Part shown: in pieces, positions 1 through 5,295 of the stretch
How the letters are laid out: each line of letters starts with the position of its first letter
How positions within the stretch are numbered: position 1 is the first letter of the stretch
Source: Myxococcales bacterium
GTDB lineage: Bacteria; Myxococcota_C; UBA6777
Assembly (NCBI GenBank): GCA_027005175.1
Contig: JALTMC010000360.1
Coordinates: forward strand, 1-5,295
Direction: 5' to 3'
DNA length: 5,295 nt
Made by a program: the position numbers and the translations under genes
Notes under the pieces: model-generated
What the model was told of the DNA's origin: nothing
The model's input: the letters and a program-made list of their open reading frames with translations, nothing else
Databases searched by the model: none

Positions 1-288
1 GAATGCAGCCAAACAAACATTCCAGTTTCTTAGCCTGCGAACCTATCGAATCCATCCATCTGTAGGGGGAGAACGTCAATTTTTGAGTGTGACGTGTTCG
101 TAGAGGTTTCGCTTTCTTATGACCAACCCTCCAACGTTTTGCTTTACTTCCTTGCTCCATCTCACTACAAATCAAGTCTGTTGGTCTCTCGGTTGGTCTT
201 GCTTCCGTGTCGGTCGTATTGTATGCTGTCGTATCGATTCTTACATCCCACGTTTTCTCTTGGTGCTCTTTCCTAGGACTAGGACCTA
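1..288. other. Upstream leader region without a convincing gene
   Basis: No reading frame here has both a good ribosome-binding site and a recognisable product. An open frame from base 2 to the TAG at 101-103 could be the last 33 codons of an upstream gene, but it matches nothing I recognise. A GTG-initiated frame at 94-276 has no convincing SD and reflects the pyrimidine-rich composition. From about 104 to 275 the plus strand is visibly rich in T and C. The segment probably holds the promoter and 5' untranslated region of the acyltransferase-SDR operon. I see no strong hairpin with a U-tract. Confidence 0.5.
199..227 (+). promoter_or_regulatory. Weak candidate sigma-70-like promoter for the acyltransferase operon
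   Basis: TTGCTT at 199-204 and TATGCT at 222-227 are separated by 17 bases, the optimal spacing for a housekeeping promoter. The -35 matches the consensus only in its TTG and the -10 matches 4 of 6 positions. It lies about 60 bases before the start codon. Immediately upstream, an imperfect 12-bp tandem repeat (180-203, both units beginning GTTGGTCT) overlaps the -35 and could be an operator or chance. The consensus match is poor, so this is only a suggestion. Confidence 0.15.
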
Positions 289-294
289 ATGATG
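271..294 (+). promoter_or_regulatory. Duplicated ribosome-binding site and double ATG before the acyltransferase
   Basis: TAGGAC is repeated in tandem at 274-279 and 280-285, giving two AGGA Shine-Dalgarno cores (275-278 and 281-284). Two adjacent ATG codons follow at 289 and 292. The first core is 10 bases from ATG-289. The second is 4 bases from ATG-289 and 7 from ATG-292, so the second methionine may be the real start. TCCTA (271-275) can pair with TAGGA (280-284) around a GGAC loop, which would partly hide the nearer core. That this hairpin matters is inference. Confidence 0.45.
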
Positions 295-1056
295 GATTTC
301 CGTGACGCTGGTTATGGCTATGATGTGTTCGGGTTTAATCCCGAGTGGCTTGATTCTTTTGTTAAACTTTTGATGCCCGTTTACAAGTACTATTTTCGTG
401 TAAGTTCACATGGCATTGAGAATATTCCGCTGGATGGACCTGGGATACTTGCCTCCAATCACAGCGGAATCATTCCTGTGGATGGCTTGATGATTGGTGT
501 GGACGTTTATGTACAAACAGACCATGTGCGAGCACCACGTGCGATTATGGATCATTTTGTGGGGGGGTTGCCTTTTATCGGTACCGTCTTTACTCGTGTT
601 GGTGGAATCGGTGGTAGTCGCGGGAATTTTCGACGCAGCCTGGAAGACGGAGATCTGCTTCTGGTCTTTCCCGAAGGAGAGCCTGGAATTTCAAAGCCAT
701 TTTCCAAGCGATACCAACTGCAGAAATGGCGTGTGGGGCATGTCGAGCTTGCGATTCGACACCAAGTGCCTGTGATACCAACCGCTGTGATTGGCGCAGA
801 AGAGCAGTATCCCTTGCTTGCGAAACTTCCGATTAAAGCGTTTGGTGCACCTCATCTACCCATTCCTCTTGTTCCTTTTCCACTGCCTGTCCACTATCAC
901 CTTTACTATGGCGAACCGATCGTATTTGATGGCCAATACAAACCAGAAGATGCGAACGATCCTGAAGTTTTAGTGAAGGCAGCAGAGACAGTAAAATCAG
1001 CCGTTGCTGCTTTAATTAAACGTGGTTTAGACGAACGCAAAGGGGTTTTTGCATGA
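289..1056 (+). CDS. PlsC/MGAT-like lysophospholipid acyltransferase family protein
   Basis: A 255-residue protein of the glycerolipid acyltransferase superfamily, which transfers an acyl group from acyl-CoA or acyl-ACP to a lysophospholipid, glycerolipid or related acceptor at the cytoplasmic membrane. The acyltransferase blocks appear in order: NHSGIIPVD at residues 57-65 (catalytic His58 and Asp65, with six residues between them instead of the four of classical PlsC), a glycine-rich block near 91-110, FPEG at 127-130, and VIPTAVIGAEEQYP at 162-175. The wider HX6D motif and the PFSKRYQLQKW stretch (137-147) point to the MGAT/TMEM68-like branch and resemble mycobacterial Rv0502-type proteins as I remember them. 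No signal peptide is visible. Its stop overlaps the ATG of the next gene (ATGA), so the pair is probably translationally coupled. The exact acceptor cannot be told from sequence. ATG-292 is an equally plausible start. Confidence 0.88.
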   Translation: MMDFRDAGYGYDVFGFNPEWLDSFVKLLMPVYKYYFRVSSHGIENIPLDGPGILASNHSGIIPVDGLMIGVDVYVQTDHVRAPRAIMDHFVGGLPFIGTVFTRVGGIGGSRGNFRRSLEDGDLLLVFPEGEPGISKPFSKRYQLQKWRVGHVELAIRHQVPVIPTAVIGAEEQYPLLAKLPIKAFGAPHLPIPLVPFPLPVHYHLYYGEPIVFDGQYKPEDANDPEVLVKAAETVKSAVAALIKRGLDERKGVFA

Positions 1057-2234
1057 AGTCCGCTCAAGACCCTCTCCACTCTGAACAGGTTGATACAAAG
1101 GAACAAGAGCAAGGGGAATCGACCCAACAAAGTAGCTCCAGAGGCGACCACTCTGAACAGGTTGCTACAAAGGAACAGGAGCAAGGGGAATCGACCCAAC
1201 AAAGTAGTCCCGGAGGCGACCACCCTGAACAGGTTGCTACAAAGGAGCAAGAGCAAGGGGAACTTACGACCATCAAAGGTGTGATGGTGACAGGGGCAAC
1301 AACTCCCATTGGTTGTCAGCTTGTTTATCGCCTGTTGGATGATCCCAGAATCGAGAATGTTTTGGCCGTTGGGGCTGAACCTCCTGGAACAACAGCCTTG
1401 CAGGCTTATTCGAGTCGCCTTGTTTACAAACAAGTTGATCTTACTCGCACACGTCGAATGCGAAACTTGCTGTTTGGGCCAGCGCGTGACCTTGGTGTGG
1501 AAGCCATTATCCACACAGCACAGCGTCGATCTGCCGGTGGGCAAGGGCGGCGTGTGCGGTTGCTCAATGTGGAGTCTGCACGGGCCCTCATGCAGCTCTC
1601 CGAAGAGCATCCTACGATTAAACGGTTTATCTTACGCAGTTATGCTGATGTTTATCAAATCGGTTTGGATCTACCTGTTTTGTTAAATGAAGAGCATCCC
1701 GTTGATATGACCCCTGGTCGATCGCAGTGGGTTCGAGACCGTGTCGAGGCCGATCTTACCGTTTGTTCCAGAATGGGCCTGTCTCCCTTGCATATTGTTG
1801 TTCTTCGCTTTGCCGAGTGTTTGGCCAAAGACACAGGCAGTCAGCTCTTTGACTTTCTCACTTCTCGTGTGTGCTTTCGTCCCTTGGGCTTTGATCCGAT
1901 GCTCAATGTTCTCTCGATTTGTGACATGGTTGATGCGGTACATCTTGCCCTTCGCAGCGAAGGCCAGGGTATCTTTAATATTCCAGGCAAAGACACGTTG
2001 CCTCTTTCCGATGTGATTCGCAATGCTGGACGGGTGGGGGTTCCGATCCCTGGCGCGTTGCTCGCTCCCTTGTATCGTTTCCGCTCCGCAACACGCCACA
2101 CCGATTTTCGATACGACCAAAATCGACTTCGTTTCCACTTCAACTGCGTCTTGGATGGATGCCGGGCCAAACGAGTGCTTGGCTACGAACCCTCTCGTGG
2201 TATCGACTGGGCCGGTCTTGAATTGTCAGACTAG
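1053..2234 (+). CDS. Atypical extended SDR (NAD-dependent epimerase/dehydratase family) with repetitive N-terminal extension
   Basis: A 393-residue protein with a Rossmann fold. Residues 77-87 read VMVTGATTPIG (the TGxxxxxG dinucleotide-binding loop), followed by VDLT at 128-131, IIHTAQ at 152-157 in the HxA position, and RSYADVY at 195-201 in place of the SSxxVYG strand. The segment aligning with YxxxKxxxE reads WVRDRVEAD (226-234), so the catalytic Tyr and Lys are replaced by Trp226 and Arg230. It may bind a nucleotide cofactor without being a standard redox enzyme or epimerase. The C-terminal half (FDPMLNVL at 280-287, GIFNIPG at 306-312) fits the galE2/Rv0501-like group that I recall sitting beside PlsC-like acyltransferases. 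Residues 1-76 are a hydrophilic, probably disordered extension built of a 24-residue repeat. The start is supported by AAAGGGG (1039-1045) seven bases upstream and by the four-base overlap with the acyltransferase. Substrate unknown; lipid or envelope metabolism is inferred from context. Confidence 0.85.
   Translation: MKSAQDPLHSEQVDTKEQEQGESTQQSSSRGDHSEQVATKEQEQGESTQQSSPGGDHPEQVATKEQEQGELTTIKGVMVTGATTPIGCQLVYRLLDDPRIENVLAVGAEPPGTTALQAYSSRLVYKQVDLTRTRRMRNLLFGPARDLGVEAIIHTAQRRSAGGQGRRVRLLNVESARALMQLSEEHPTIKRFILRSYADVYQIGLDLPVLLNEEHPVDMTPGRSQWVRDRVEADLTVCSRMGLSPLHIVVLRFAECLAKDTGSQLFDFLTSRVCFRPLGFDPMLNVLSICDMVDAVHLALRSEGQGIFNIPGKDTLPLSDVIRNAGRVGVPIPGALLAPLYRFRSATRHTDFRYDQNRLRFHFNCVLDGCRAKRVLGYEPSRGIDWAGLELSD
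1077..1262 (+). repeat. In-frame 72-bp tandem repeat (2.6 copies) inside the SDR gene
   Basis: Units start at 1077, 1149 and 1221. Each full unit encodes 24 residues beginning H(S/P)EQV and containing TKEQEQGE. The first two units differ at 5 of 72 bases (about 93% identical). The third keeps only its first 42 bases (3 differences from unit 2) before running into the Rossmann domain. The unit is a multiple of three, so gain or loss of a copy preserves the frame. The encoded stretch is rich in Glu, Gln, Lys and Ser, without hydrophobic positions suited to a folded core, so it probably forms a flexible charged tail. The near identity points to recent duplication by slippage or unequal recombination. 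Confidence 0.95.
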
Positions 2235-2243
2235 CTTCTTAAC

Positions 2244-2263
2244 TCCCCCGGTATACCGGGGGA
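2244..2263. terminator. Perfect 20-bp palindrome between convergent genes, possible bidirectional terminator
   Basis: The sequence is a perfect inverted repeat centred at 2253/2254: TCCCCCGG, a TATA centre, then CCGGGGGA. As RNA it would form an 8-bp stem, seven of the pairs G-C, with a four-base loop, equally stable from either strand. It starts 9 bases after the SDR stop codon and lies 47 bases beyond the stop of the convergent aldolase gene, the place where a shared terminator is expected. Neither side is followed by a U-tract, so it is not a canonical intrinsic terminator. It could instead act in 3'-end protection, with a termination factor, or as a protein-binding palindrome. Confidence 0.45.
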
Positions 2264-2310
2264 ATGGAACGTTGCGAACGAGCAATCCGAGTTTCATGCT
2301 TGATCGGGGA

Positions 2311-4287
2311 TTAGATCACTCTTTCGTTTCCGCCATCGACTGCGATTTGCGCGCCTGTTGTTTTGGCAAAGGTCGGGGAGAGGAGGGCGCTGACCACCCC
2401 TGCCACATCTGCTGAAGTGACGTTGGTGTGGAGGATATTGTTGGTTTGGTATTCTTCCACGGTGAGGTTGTAGCGTCGCGCGCGTTCTTTGAGCACGTCG
2501 GGTTTCCAGATCCCCGTATCAAAAACGGCGTTGGGATGGACAACATTGACACGTATGCCGTGTTGGCCCAATTCGAGAGCGGCCACCCGTGATAGTTGGG
2601 TAAGGCCGGCCTTTGCTACAGAGTAGGCGGCAGCGCCAGGCCCTGGTGCAGGAACATTTTTGGAACCCACCAAGACAACACTTGGTTTCACACCTCGGGC
2701 GAGAAATGGGATGGCGGCAGTGAGCAGTTTTTGATGGCTGGATAGGTTGAGTTGGAGGCTGTTTTCCCACAAGGCATTGTCCATCTCTGCGATGCTGCGG
2801 CTGGGGGGGAAGTTTCCGGCGTTACTCACCACGAGATCCAAGCCACCAAAGGCTCGGACTGTTGCTTTCACCGCAGCCTCAACCGCGACAAGATCGGTGA
2901 CATCGCAGTGGATGGGAAGGATATCATCACCCCCAACGATGGTATGCAGATCGGGGGCAATGTCGAGAGCTGCAACCACACACCCTTGGGCTTGTAGCGA
3001 TGCGACACATGCGCGTCCAATACCACTGGCTGCTCCTGTGACAAGGGCGATCGTTCCCTGAAAAAGAGGAGGTGTCCCTTTGCGCTTCAGCTTGGCTTGT
3101 TCAAGTTCCCAATATTCCATCGCAAATGTATCGGCTTCGGGGATGGGGTGCCATCCACCAAGGTGCTTTGACCACTGTATGGCAGCTCGGGTGTGTCGAT
3201 TGATATCAGCGATGATCGTCGCCTCTTTGTTGCTGCGTCCAAAGGCGACGGTGCCATACCCCGGCCAAATCGCCCAACGTGGCGCGAGATCCAGACAAGT
3301 TTGTTCTCCGTTGCTGTGGCGTTGGAAATACTCCTGGTAGTCTTGGGTGAACTCACTTAAGCTCTCTTGGAGATCTTCTTTGATCTGTAAGGGGCGTGGC
3401 TTGGTTCGTATGACATGGTCGGGTGTTAGAGGTCCGTTGTTGGCGACACTGACGATCCCAGGTATCTCTGAAAAACCTCGTGACTCTGGGCTCCCATCCC
3501 ATTTGGCGAGTACAGGGCCGCCGCGAAGTGTTGAGACGGATTTGCGTAGCTCTGCCAGTTGCAACAGGTCTTCTTCGGCTCCTGTGGAGAGCGCTTGCTG
3601 CTGGAGAGCCTCTTGCTTTGTGAGATACTCCTCGGAAATGACGACCAGATCGATCATGCGCTCATAGCTTGTGCGGGCATCATCTCCCCATGAAAAGACA
3701 CCGTGATGGAGTAATATCATGCCTTCATATTGTGACCAGTCTATATCGCGTGTGTGTTGGTAAATGGCGCGTGCTAGGGAAAAACCAGGCATCACATAAG
3801 GGATCACCAGAACGCGATCACCGTAGAGATCGTTGATGATGTCATCTCCCTGAGGTGAGTGACTTACGGCAAGAACAGCGTCGGCGTGGGTGTGGTCTAC
3901 AAACTGAAACGGAATGATCGCATGCAAGATGGCTTCGACGGAGGGGTTGGGAGCATTTGGGTTGAGCATTGCCGCTCGTTGGAGATGCACCATATCTGCA
4001 TCAGACAATTCATTGAATTGTGCCATTTTTAAGAGGGGTTTCAGGCGAACGGGTGCGAATCCCTCTGCTTCGATGGTGGCGAGATCCCAGCCGCTTCCTT
4101 TGACATAGAGGACCTCATGGGTCTCCCCCAGGATGTCGGTACTTTGGGTCTTGACGGATGTATTACCTCCTCCATGCATGACCAGCGCAGGTTCCTGCCC
4201 GAGCAAGCGGGATGAATAGACGCGCTGCGCAACAGGATCATGGTTCACGATTTGGGCTTCTTTTTCGTTCCACAAACTTTTTATCAA
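2311..4287 (-). CDS. Bifunctional class II aldolase / short-chain dehydrogenase (rhamnulose-1-phosphate aldolase-alcohol dehydrogenase type)
   Basis: A 658-residue fusion counted from the TTG start. The N-terminal half (about 5-235) is a class II aldolase/adducin domain: HGGGNTS at 38-44 (phosphate-binding loop), KGSGW at 63-67, Glu118 in PSVEAILHA as likely catalytic acid, and a zinc triad of His132 and His134 (HTHADA) plus His195 (LLHHG). The C-terminal domain (about 411-658) is a classical SDR: TGAASGIG at 417-424, NAG at 489-491, Ser542, and Tyr555/Lys559 in YSVAK. All core catalytic residues are present. In characterised relatives the aldolase splits L-rhamnulose 1-phosphate to dihydroxyacetone phosphate and L-lactaldehyde, and the dehydrogenase oxidises lactaldehyde to lactate. 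The substrate here is not proven and no other rhamnose gene is in view. Length and order match the family. It is transcribed alone, convergent to the SDR operon, and probably cytoplasmic. Confidence 0.9.
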   Translation of the reverse strand: MIKSLWNEKEAQIVNHDPVAQRVYSSRLLGQEPALVMHGGGNTSVKTQSTDILGETHEVLYVKGSGWDLATIEAEGFAPVRLKPLLKMAQFNELSDADMVHLQRAAMLNPNAPNPSVEAILHAIIPFQFVDHTHADAVLAVSHSPQGDDIINDLYGDRVLVIPYVMPGFSLARAIYQHTRDIDWSQYEGMILLHHGVFSWGDDARTSYERMIDLVVISEEYLTKQEALQQQALSTGAEEDLLQLAELRKSVSTLRGGPVLAKWDGSPESRGFSEIPGIVSVANNGPLTPDHVIRTKPRPLQIKEDLQESLSEFTQDYQEYFQRHSNGEQTCLDLAPRWAIWPGYGTVAFGRSNKEATIIADINRHTRAAIQWSKHLGGWHPIPEADTFAMEYWELEQAKLKRKGTPPLFQGTIALVTGAASGIGRACVASLQAQGCVVAALDIAPDLHTIVGGDDILPIHCDVTDLVAVEAAVKATVRAFGGLDLVVSNAGNFPPSRSIAEMDNALWENSLQLNLSSHQKLLTAAIPFLARGVKPSVVLVGSKNVPAPGPGAAAYSVAKAGLTQLSRVAALELGQHGIRVNVVHPNAVFDTGIWKPDVLKERARRYNLTVEEYQTNNILHTNVTSADVAGVVSALLSPTFAKTTGAQIAVDGGNERVI

Positions 4288-4300
4288 AAAATAGACTCCT
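4285..4300 (-). promoter_or_regulatory. SD sequence and TTG start codon of the aldolase-SDR gene
   Basis: On the minus strand AGGAG (4300-4296) is followed by eight bases and then TTG (4287-4285), an ideal spacing. The frame stays open upstream to an ATG at 4386, but that ATG has no purine-rich SD. The 33 extra residues would not fit the family, whose proteins usually begin just before an SLWN/D motif; here SLWN falls at residues 4-7 counted from the TTG. The TTG is therefore preferred. Confidence 0.8.
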
Positions 4301-4318
4301 ACAAGAAAAAATTGTGGT

Positions 4319-4368
4319 GTATTGTTCTGTCCAACGAATGTGGTTAACAAGAGTATGTTTCGTCCAAC
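4319..4368 (-). promoter_or_regulatory. Pair of direct repeats upstream of the aldolase-SDR gene, candidate operator
   Basis: Two near-identical elements occur on the same strand: GTATTGTTCTGTCCAAC at 4319-4335 and GTATGTTTCGTCCAAC at 4353-4368. Their conserved GTCCAAC ends are 33 bp apart, about three helical turns, which would place both on the same DNA face. They lie 32 to 81 bases before the aldolase start codon, where a promoter and operator would be expected. Binding by a sugar-responsive regulator is inference. A related string (TGTTTCAGTCCAACA) at 4702-4716 falls inside the barrel-protein signal-peptide codons and may be coincidence. Confidence 0.35.
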
Positions 4369-4516
4369 AAGTGAAGAGAAGAACATTCGGGGCAGAAGTG
4401 AGGATGAGAGGGCAGAGTGAACTCACAAATGCCTTTCAAACTACGTACATCCTAACTCGGGTCTTTGGACTCCATAGCATATTTTTTGTGAGACTACCAT
4501 GTTTGTGTGAAATCAT

Positions 4517-4578
4517 CCTCCAAGAGTATCCTTTTCTTGTGGAGGGGTGACATGGTATTTTCACATTCCTCTCGCTAA
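4517..4578 (+). promoter_or_regulatory. Hairpin sequestering an SD plus eight-codon leader ORF upstream of the barrel-protein gene
   Basis: CCTCCA (4517-4522) pairs with TGGAGG (4540-4545), with a further short inner helix (AGA 4523-4525 with TCT 4535-4537). The right arm is itself a strong Shine-Dalgarno, GGAGG, six bases before ATG at 4552. That ATG opens a frame of eight codons (MVFSHSSR) closed by TAA at 4576-4578. The barrel-protein gene begins 69 bases later with its own SD. The arrangement could be a translated leader with a structure-controlled start (thermosensor- or attenuator-like), or chance. A transcript start upstream of 4517 has not been identified. Confidence 0.22.
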
Positions 4579-4647
4579 ATTTTAGACATGCACAGCGAAA
4601 GTCTTTCTGATTGATGTGACGGTTCTGACGAGTGAGGTGCTTCTTTT

Positions 4648-5295
4648 ATGTGCAGACTCTATCCTTTTTTTGTTGCTATAAGCCTTGTCGCTTTGGTGTG
4701 CTGTTTCAGTCCAACACCAGCGAGTGGTCAGGCGAATACACCCATTCCCAATATGGATCTCAAGCACTTTGATGCTGTGCCCGGTCCTTATGCTTTGTGG
4801 GGGGTTCATACGGCTCGTGGGTTGGGACATCTCGGGATCTTTGCGGGCCTCTTGAATAATTACGCCAATGATCTTCTCGTCATTCGAGGAGCCAATGGAT
4901 ATATCAGCCGCCCGATTCAGCATCGGATGACTTCGGATATTGCCTTGGCTCTGGGGCTTTTCCGGTGGATTGAAGTGGGGGTCTCTCTGCCGATCTTTTG
5001 GCGGCAAATACGCTCAAACTTTCCTCTGGGTCAAAACGTTGTGCAAGGTGATACCAATATTGGTGATCTGCGATTGAGCAGCAAAGTGATGTTGATGCAC
5101 AATGATAAATTCAAGGGCTTCGGCCTCTCTGTGGTTCTGGATTTGAGTCTTCCAACAGGCGGTGACAAGATGTTAATGCGTAGCTCAACGGCTACCTTTA
5201 CACCTCGGTTGATCCTGGATTATCGTCACTCCAGTGGGTTTGTTGTGGCTCTCAATGCAGGGTACCGGTTTCGGGGGCGAGCACAACTCCTAGAC
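4648..5295 (+). CDS. Exported outer-membrane beta-barrel protein, probably OmpA-family N-terminal part (partial)
   Basis: The frame from ATG-4648 is open to the end of the window (216 codons, no stop), so the C-terminus is missing. GAGGT (4634-4638) nine bases upstream supports the start. Residues 1-29 form a signal peptide: Arg3, a hydrophobic core at about 7-20, then a small-residue region with a likely signal peptidase I site after Ala29 (GQA). The Cys pair at 18-19 does not fit a lipobox well. The mature part begins with a DLKHFDAVPGPYALWGV segment (37-53) and alternating hydrophobic/polar strands ending in aromatic residues, such as WIEVGVSLPIFW, GDLRLSSKVML and VVLDLSLPTGG. This is the pattern of the N-terminal barrel of OmpA-like proteins in myxobacteria-like bacteria as I remember them. 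A C-terminal peptidoglycan-binding domain would lie outside the window. A transporter-type barrel is an alternative. Confidence 0.75.
   Translation, partial: MCRLYPFFVAISLVALVCCFSPTPASGQANTPIPNMDLKHFDAVPGPYALWGVHTARGLGHLGIFAGLLNNYANDLLVIRGANGYISRPIQHRMTSDIALALGLFRWIEVGVSLPIFWRQIRSNFPLGQNVVQGDTNIGDLRLSSKVMLMHNDKFKGFGLSVVLDLSLPTGGDKMLMRSSTATFTPRLILDYRHSSGFVVALNAGYRFRGRAQLLD

Larger units (their letters stand above)
4288..4647. other. Divergent intergenic region between aldolase-SDR and barrel-protein genes
   Basis: This 360-bp stretch separates two divergently transcribed genes and should contain both promoters. I find no strong consensus -35/-10 pair. Weak possibilities are TTGTTA plus AACAAT on the minus strand (18-base spacer), overlapping the direct repeats, and TTGTGT (4504-4509) plus TATCCT (18-base spacer) on the plus strand. 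Reading frames crossing it have neither ribosome-binding sites nor recognisable products and look like chance. It is AT-richer than the flanking genes. The two local structures worth noting are listed separately. Confidence 0.6.

Noticed and set aside
2-103. Open frame running in from the left edge, possible tail of an upstream gene
   Set aside because: Only 33 codons, no recognisable family or motif; length is within chance expectation.
94-276. GTG-initiated 60-codon hydrophobic frame before the acyltransferase
   Set aside because: No convincing SD; hydrophobicity follows from the T/C-rich composition; ends in the SD area of the real gene.
1064-1309. Minus-strand Cys/Ser-rich repetitive frame over the tandem repeat
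   Set aside because: Mirror of the repeat in the SDR gene; no SD and no independent support.
906-1610. Long minus-strand frame (234 codons) across the acyltransferase-SDR junction
   Set aside because: Antisense to two well supported genes; it is long because the 72-bp repeat lacks stops in several frames.
2270-2280. Small CGTT-GCG-AACG hairpin between the convergent genes
   Set aside because: Four-base stem is too weak to be meaningful beside the perfect 20-bp palindrome.
4212-4550. Plus-strand 112-codon frame across the intergenic region
   Set aside because: Overlaps the start of the aldolase gene and both regulatory candidates; no ribosome-binding site or recognisable product.
4547-4585. 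Alternative 12-codon leader from GTG-4547 overlapping the eight-codon ORF
   Set aside because: The SD is too close to this GTG; ATG-4552 has better spacing.
4582-5007. Minus-strand 141-codon frame
   Set aside because: Antisense to the signal-peptide-bearing barrel-protein gene, which has a good SD and a family-like sequence.

Overview
This window looks like a piece of a Gram-negative chromosome of roughly balanced GC. The best taxonomic hint is the family set. One is an exported beta-barrel protein whose N-terminal pattern resembles OmpA-family proteins of myxobacteria-like lineages (Myxococcota/Bradymonadales). Another is an SDR/acyltransferase gene pair of a kind I recall from myxobacteria and from mycobacteria (Rv0501/Rv0502-like). 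The taxonomic call is from memory of family patterns and is tentative. I see no mobile element, CRISPR array, tRNA or rRNA.

Layout: 1-288 is a pyrimidine-rich leader without a convincing gene. It ends in a duplicated ribosome-binding site and two consecutive ATG codons. 289-1056 (+) encodes a PlsC/MGAT-like lysophospholipid acyltransferase. It overlaps by four bases (ATGA) with 1053-2234 (+), an atypical extended short-chain dehydrogenase (SDR). The first ~76 residues of that SDR are a hydrophilic extension made of a 24-residue tandem repeat (2.6 copies, 72 bp unit). A perfect 20-bp GC-rich palindrome at 2244-2263 lies between this operon and the convergent gene at 2311-4287 (-). That gene encodes a two-domain enzyme: an N-terminal class II (zinc) aldolase fused to a C-terminal SDR, the architecture of rhamnulose-1-phosphate aldolase/lactaldehyde dehydrogenase-type proteins. 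Its start is best placed at a TTG codon with a good Shine-Dalgarno (SD) sequence. A 360-bp divergent intergenic region (4288-4647) follows. It holds a pair of direct repeats 33 bp apart on the aldolase side. On the other side it holds a hairpin that pairs with an SD sequence in front of an eight-codon leader ORF. 4648-5295 (+) is the start of an exported outer-membrane beta-barrel protein that runs off the window.

How the parts fit: the acyltransferase and SDR are almost certainly co-transcribed and translationally coupled, and probably act in lipid or envelope metabolism. The aldolase-SDR is an independent sugar (probably deoxy-sugar phosphate) catabolic enzyme with its own promoter region. 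The barrel protein is a separate envelope gene. The items most worth following are the in-frame minisatellite in the SDR, the loss of the canonical SDR catalytic Tyr/Lys in the same protein, and the two candidate cis-regulatory structures in the divergent intergenic region. I did not find a clear new multi-gene system.
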